54,521 nt of DNA, taken from assembly GCA_964627035.1 (NCBI GenBank), contig CAZVKN010000020.1:1-54521 (forward strand), read 5' to 3'. Within the stretch, counting starts at the first letter, position 1. The number at the start of each line of letters is the position of its first letter. This document shows, one piece after another, positions 51,020 to 54,521 of the stretch. The notes below the pieces were generated by a model, which saw nothing but the letters and a program-made list of their open reading frames with translations, had not been told where the DNA came from and did no database searches. The translations under genes were made by a program, and so were the position numbers. The stretch comes from CAZVKN01 sp964627035. Lineage in GTDB: Bacteria > Electryoneota > AABM5-125-24 > Hatepunaeales > Hatepunaeaceae.

Positions 51020-51200
51020 GGTGGCATGGGCTACTTGTTGCCCATGTCTCTTTACATAATGAAACACGGGTAACAAGTAACCCGTGCCACACGAAAAATT
51101 TACATTGGATTACCGTCATTGCGAGGAGCGAAGCGACGAAGCAATCTCTTCCGATATCCATTGAGATTGCTTCATCCCGACAAGTCGGGATTCGCAATGA
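51020..51200. repeat. Two palindromic repeats: GGTGGCATGGG unit and ATTGCGA unit
   Basis: GGTGGCATGGG...CCCGTGCCAC (51020-51090), with internal CTACTTGTTGCC and GGTAACAAGTAACC, recurs at 52311-52381. ATTGCGAGGAG...ATTCGCAATGA (51118-51200) has an internal GAAGCAATCTC/GAGATTGCTTC stem and a CCCGACAAGTCGGG hairpin; a fragment lies at 20909. The frame of the next gene remains open through these repeats, but this is not real coding sequence. Confidence 0.8.
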
Positions 51201-51225
51201 CAATAACAACACACAAGAGAATACA

Positions 51226-52104
51226 ATGACATTTCGATCAACACTTTTCACAATCATTGCACTGCTGCTGAGCACCACCCTCACATCTGCACAGGACGTG
51301 CCTGCAATGATCATTCACACAACGGACGGAGAATCGCAAACCATCAGACTCGAAAACATCGAGCAGATTACGTTCGATGAAGTCCCTGAAATACCCGATG
51401 CAGGCGACGAACGCGATTTCCCCCTGACTGATGACATGGACATCACAATGGTCTGGATTCCATCCGGTAATTTCATGATGGGTGCGCAGGATAATGAGCA
51501 GGATGCTCAAGACGATGAATACCCGCGACATCGTGTTACACTGGATTATGGGTTTTGGATGGGTAAGTATGAAGTAACGCAAGCACAGTGGGAAGATGTG
51601 ATGGGTAATAATCCCTCCCACTTTGACGGTGCTAATCGACCAGTGGAACAGGTAAGTTGGAACGATATTCAGGGCTTTGAATCCGAGTTGAATGATGCGT
51701 TTCGTTTGCCGAGTGAAGCAGAATGGGAATATGCCTGCCGAGCAGGTACTACCGCTCGATATTTTTGGGGAGATAACGCAAATCAGATTGGAAATTATGC
51801 ATGGTATTCTGGCAATAGTAATGGGCAATCACATGGAGTTGGCGACAAGGAACCTAATGCTTGGAATTTGCATGATGTAAATGGCAATGTATGGGAGTGG
51901 TGTGAGGATGTTTACCACGACAACTACAATGGTGCTCCGGATGATGGTAGTGCATGGATTCAAGGCGGAAACGGCTTCCGAGTGTTTCGAGGTGGGGGCT
52001 GGGGGTATCCTTCTGAAAACTGTCGTTCAGCGAGTCGTGCCCCTGACAGGCAAGGAAGTCGAAGCAGTAGTCTTGGCTTTCGCCTCGTCCGTGATGCGGA
52101 CTAA
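51226..52104 (+). CDS. Exported FGE/SUMF1-domain protein
   Basis: About 292 residues from the ATG at 51226, just before a signal peptide (MTFRSTLFTIIALLLSTTLTSAQ). The frame is open further upstream, but that part is repeat DNA. Residues about 23-45 have the short motif IHTTDGESQTIRLENIEQIT, also seen in the previous gene. The rest is a formylglycine-generating-enzyme-type domain: MVWIPSGNFMMG, YEVTQAQWEDVMG, RLPSEAEWEYACRAGT, NVWEWCEDVY, FRVFRGGGW and a terminal GFRLVRD. The first catalytic Cys expected after RGGS is absent (GGGWGYPSENCRSASR has only the second), so sulfatase-activating chemistry is unlikely. It has no sorting tail. Confidence 0.82.
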   Translation: MTFRSTLFTIIALLLSTTLTSAQDVPAMIIHTTDGESQTIRLENIEQITFDEVPEIPDAGDERDFPLTDDMDITMVWIPSGNFMMGAQDNEQDAQDDEYPRHRVTLDYGFWMGKYEVTQAQWEDVMGNNPSHFDGANRPVEQVSWNDIQGFESELNDAFRLPSEAEWEYACRAGTTARYFWGDNANQIGNYAWYSGNSNGQSHGVGDKEPNAWNLHDVNGNVWEWCEDVYHDNYNGAPDDGSAWIQGGNGFRVFRGGGWGYPSENCRSASRAPDRQGSRSSSLGFRLVRDAD

Positions 52105-52116
52105 GGGGGAGAGTTT

Positions 52117-52387
52117 CACAACGGATTGAACGGATTTAACAGATTGAATCTTTCCCCTCCTTCTATTGAAGAGGGGGATTAAGGGGGGGTGTCTTTACAA
52201 TCCGTTTCATCTGTTGAGAATCAGGTATGCAGATCAGTTCAGAGTCCAGCCTTCAGGCTGTTCTCCCCCACGCTGAAGCGTGAACTCTGAACTGATTTTC
52301 TTAAGGGACGGGTGGCACGGGTTTTTCATTGTCCGTGTTTCGTTATTAATGAAACATTGGCAACAAGTAGCCCGTACCACGCAAATG
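52117..52387. repeat. Repeat cluster between convergent genes
   Basis: In order: CACAACGGATTGAACGGATT (52118-52137 and following); CCCTCCTTC...GAGGGGGATTAAGGGGGG (about 52153-52188), recurring near 53634; a complete palindrome AGTTCAGAGTCC...AACTCTGAACT (52236-52294) with inner CCTTCAGG and CACGCTGAAGCGTG hairpins; and GGTGGCACGGG...CCCGTACCAC (52311-52381). The convergent layout suggests some of these end transcripts. No gene seen. Confidence 0.8.
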
Positions 52388-53344
52388 CTACAAAAAACCT
52401 TTGCGTCTTAGCGTCTTTGCGTGAGCTTCTTCTCCCCTCCATCCAATACTTGACACAGCCATCGCAGCGCAGATCAATCCCGCACCGATCACTCCCTGTA
52501 ATGTCCAACCCTCACCAAGCAGCATCCACGCAAACAACCCGGCAAACAGCGGCTCAAGGATAAATATCAGCGCAGCATGTCCGGCAGGGACGTCCGGTTG
52601 ATAGCGAGTCTGCATCCACACCGCTACAATCCCTCCGAATATTCCGGTGTAACCTGCTGCCAGCCAGCCGCTCGCACTGATCTCGAACGGCACGGACTCT
52701 ATTACACACCAAATCACAGCCCCAACCAACAGCGTCAACATCTGAACATAAGCTAACTGCAATACATCATGACCTTTACCCGCAACAGACTCCAGTGTTA
52801 CCATCTGCAGCGCAAATGCCAGAGCACACGCAATCGTCAGCCAATCACCGAGGTTCAACCCGCCGACACTCGGATCCGCCAGCAGATAGACTCCTGCAAC
52901 GGAAACCGGGATGGCTATCAGCGTGACCTTCGATGTCCGACTCGTTCCAAACAGCCAGGCAAGCAGTGGAGTCAGAACTACGAGTAATCCCGTGAAGAAA
53001 CCGCTGCGGGATGCGGTAGTGTACTTCATGCCGACAGTCTGCAGCGCGAACCCGATCAGCAGCAACAAGCCAATCCCGGCACCACCGACCCATGTCGTTC
53101 TGCTGATTCCGAGCGACAAGCCTGTGACGTTGTTCAATTTGCGATTCCGCAGGATCATAAACGGCGTGGACAGTCCGATGGCGATCAGGAACCGCAGTGC
53201 GAGAAACTGCATCGGGTTGGTGACTGACAGCGCTGATCGTGTTGCCGGAAATGTCATCCCCCAGATGACGGTCAGGATGACCAGCATCAGGGTTGCTATG
53301 ATAAATCGGTGACGATTTGAATCTATATCAGTACTTCCTTGCAT
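52388..53344 (-). CDS. EamA/DMT-family transporter
   Basis: A 318-residue inner-membrane protein of the drug/metabolite transporter superfamily with about ten hydrophobic segments arranged as two EamA repeats. The first opens ILTVIWGMTFPATRSALS, the second around GDWLTIACALAFALQMVTLES. GIVAVWMQTRYQPDVPAGHAALIFILEPLFAGLFAWMLLGE is typical of the second repeat. Substrates of such exporters vary and cannot be read from sequence. The last dozen residues (EEAHAKTLRRKGFL) are encoded by an intergenic-type repeat (TTTGCGTCTTAGCGTCTTTG), so the C-terminus seems to have been extended when a repeat joined the 3' end. The ribosome binding site at ATG 53344 is weak. Confidence 0.85.
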   Translation of the reverse strand: MQGSTDIDSNRHRFIIATLMLVILTVIWGMTFPATRSALSVTNPMQFLALRFLIAIGLSTPFMILRNRKLNNVTGLSLGISRTTWVGGAGIGLLLLIGFALQTVGMKYTTASRSGFFTGLLVVLTPLLAWLFGTSRTSKVTLIAIPVSVAGVYLLADPSVGGLNLGDWLTIACALAFALQMVTLESVAGKGHDVLQLAYVQMLTLLVGAVIWCVIESVPFEISASGWLAAGYTGIFGGIVAVWMQTRYQPDVPAGHAALIFILEPLFAGLFAWMLLGEGWTLQGVIGAGLICAAMAVSSIGWRGEEAHAKTLRRKGFL

Positions 53345-53679
53345 TGAAAAGTATGTTTATTCTCTGTCATTCCTGCGAAGGCAGGAATCCAGTAAGTGTA
53401 TGTTAATATTGGATCCCTGGTCAAGCCCGGGATGACAAATGGATAGAAAATAATCACGCTGATTTGTGCAAGTAAGTATTAGTTGCTCCGTTTTGGTTAG
53501 ATATTTACAAACATTCACAACGGATTGAACAGATTGAACGGATTTAAGAAAGTGAGAAGGTGATAAAGTAAGAAAAAAAGTGAATGCTTTCTTTCTACTC
53601 TATCCCCACTTCTATTTGTCATAAATTCTTTTCCCCCCCTGCGAAGTAGGGGGGATTAAAGGGGGGTATTTTCAGACAG
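53345..53679. repeat. Intergenic region with three repeat types
   Basis: A GTCATTCC unit (53366-53436; TCCTGCGAAGGCAGGA hairpin and GGTCAAGCCCGGGATGAC end), a CACAACGGATTGAACAGATT unit (about 53516-53548), and a CCCCCCTGCGAAGTAGGGGG palindrome running into GATTAAAGGGGGG (about 53635-53666). The last lies just after the stop of the minus-strand gene at 53680 and could act as a terminator. No gene seen. Confidence 0.75.
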
Positions 53680-54261
53680 CTACTCTTCAATCTCAGCAGG
53701 CAGCGGATCAACAAACATCTCCTTCAGGATGGTCATAATCTCAGCAGGCTGCTCGATTAACTTGTAATCCGCACTGTTCTTGTCCGCGATCTTTTTGAAA
53801 AACGAATCGTCATCGCCCGGTTTCTTGACCACAATCAGCTCCGCGCCTTCCGCTGCCAGCCCGTTGAATCCGTCTGAGAGCGGTCCGCGGCGAGCTTTTC
53901 CTCCGATATGGAACGTGACGATCTTCATCTTCGCTTTTTGCGCTGCCTTGACGAGTGACTTGATCCGGTTCATTTCGTCCTTTTCGTCAACCTTGGCAGC
54001 GCCGAGCCCTTTGGACGATCCTCCAGCTACCAACATCAGCGTTTTCGCGCCGTTGAGGCTGTCAGCCGTTGCCTGTGGCGTGTAGCGCACTTCTATTCCG
54101 AGCCTGCGGCAGATGGTACGGATCATAAATCCTTCCGCTGACTGCCCGGCAGGTGAGATCAAAACCGGTTGATCGTAAGCATACAGCTTCTCCTCACTGT
54201 CTTCAGCCCATGCATCTGTGCTGATTAAAATGAGGAGGCATATTGCGATTATATTTTTCAT
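53680..54261 (-). CDS. Exported DUF6305-like protein
   Basis: A 193-residue protein with a signal peptide (MKNIIAICLLILISTDAWA) and a compact alpha/beta domain. YDQPVLISPAGQSAEGFMIR near the start, TLMLVAGGSSKGLGAAKVD in the middle and FHIGGKARRGPLSDGFN later are what I associate with DUF6305, a family of unknown function whose members are said to sit near transporters or redox genes. A Rossmann-like periplasmic binding fold seems likely. The nearest neighbour is the EamA transporter gene on the same strand 335 bases downstream, separated by repeats, so co-transcription is doubtful. GAGTGA precedes the ATG. Confidence 0.7.
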   Translation of the reverse strand: MKNIIAICLLILISTDAWAEDSEEKLYAYDQPVLISPAGQSAEGFMIRTICRRLGIEVRYTPQATADSLNGAKTLMLVAGGSSKGLGAAKVDEKDEMNRIKSLVKAAQKAKMKIVTFHIGGKARRGPLSDGFNGLAAEGAELIVVKKPGDDDSFFKKIADKNSADYKLIEQPAEIMTILKEMFVDPLPAEIEE

Positions 54262-54442
54262 TCAGTTCACTCTAAATGAGTTTGATAGGTTTCAGAGCGT
54301 CCCAATCCGTCGGGACGTCCTCCAATTTAACTTGGTGTCATCCAATAGTATCCTTCAAAGATAACACATAGTTTTTACGAGGTACAACTCTATCGTCAAA
54401 ATTTGACTGAAACATCTTTATCAATTCATCAATCCTCCCGAT

Positions 54443-54521
54443 TGTCATTCCGGGCTTGATCCAAACGAAGTTCAGAGTACACGCTTCAGCGTGTCTTATT
54501 CCAACCTAAAGGTTGAACTCT
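54443..54521. repeat. GTCATTCC fragment and TTCAGAG palindrome at the window edge
   Basis: A partial GTCATTCCGGGCTTGATCC unit (54443-54462) is followed by AGTTCAGAGTACACGCTTCA (54469-54488), the GCGTGT end and CCAACCTAAAGGTTGAACTC, completing a palindromic TTCAGAG element that closes at the last base. The rest of 54262-54442 holds a GCGTCCCAATCCGTCGGGAC hairpin (about 54297-54317) and otherwise no recognisable feature. Confidence 0.7.

Noticed and set aside
50971..51225. In-frame N-terminal extension of the FGE-domain gene
   Set aside because: The translated extension (for example VIARSEATKQS) is interspersed-repeat DNA; a signal peptide begins precisely at the ATG at 51226.
51900..52104. 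Diversity-generating retroelement target (C-type-lectin-like 3' end)
   Set aside because: No reverse transcriptase and no second near-identical template copy of the 3' end were found in the window.

Overview
The window looks like a chromosomal segment of an uncultured or little-studied bacterium of the FCB group (Bacteroidota/Fibrobacterota and relatives such as Calditrichota, Cloacimonadota or Electryoneota-like lineages). The main reason is that at least twelve predicted exported proteins end in the same C-terminal module (a Y/H-P-N-P-F-N motif, then a beta-rich stretch and a terminal K/R), the layout of type IX secretion (Por) sorting domains and FlgD-Ig-like tails. LVIVD-repeat, CotH, Omp28-like and choice-of-anchor (ASH/HYDIN-like) domains fit the same group. 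No rRNA, tRNA, CRISPR array, transposase or phage gene was recognised, so the exact phylum stays an inference.

Layout. (1) 0.7-3.7 kb: a translationally coupled three-gene operon for nucleotide sugars (RmlA-like nucleotidyltransferase, UDP-glucose 6-dehydrogenase, UDP-glucuronate decarboxylase). (2) 3.8-5.3 kb: an AT-richer type II restriction-modification pair with an MvaI/BcnI-like endonuclease. (3) 5.4-7.0 kb, minus strand: a small membrane protein, a DUF2953-like protein and an L,D-transpeptidase-like lipoprotein. (4) 7.1-20.2 kb, minus strand: six exported proteins (a repeat propeller protein, three LVIVD-repeat proteins of which one is broken, an Omp28/thioredoxin-like protein and a CotH/lamin-tail protein). 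(5) 20.4 kb: a small membrane protein. (6) 21.3-41.2 kb, minus strand: three giant, very acidic, multi-domain exported proteins of about 1972, 1455 and 2901 residues. (7) 41.8-48.7 kb, plus strand: a Cys-rich small exported protein and two tandem paralogous beta-helix/propeller proteins, the first cut by an in-frame amber codon. (8) 48.8-54.5 kb: a frameshifted HTH/membrane gene, two small exported proteins (one with an FGE/SUMF1-type domain), an EamA transporter and a DUF6305-like protein, set among dense palindromic repeats.

Taken together, most of the window encodes cell-surface or secreted cargo built by shuffling a limited set of modules. The secretion machinery is not in the window. The nucleotide-sugar operon could feed the surface glycan to which such cargo is attached, but that link is inferred.

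The most unusual non-coding signal is a family of about ten intergenic double-hairpin elements. Each carries two 26-nt palindromes with nearly the same GCTGTCA/TGACAGC stem and complementary CGCCG/CGGCG loops, often inside short terminal inverted repeats (GTCCGATAAT or GTCCGAGAATA). They lie just downstream of the stop codons of most exported-protein genes. One diverged copy changes both loops in a compensating way. At least eight further repeat families lie in the gaps, sometimes nested inside each other.
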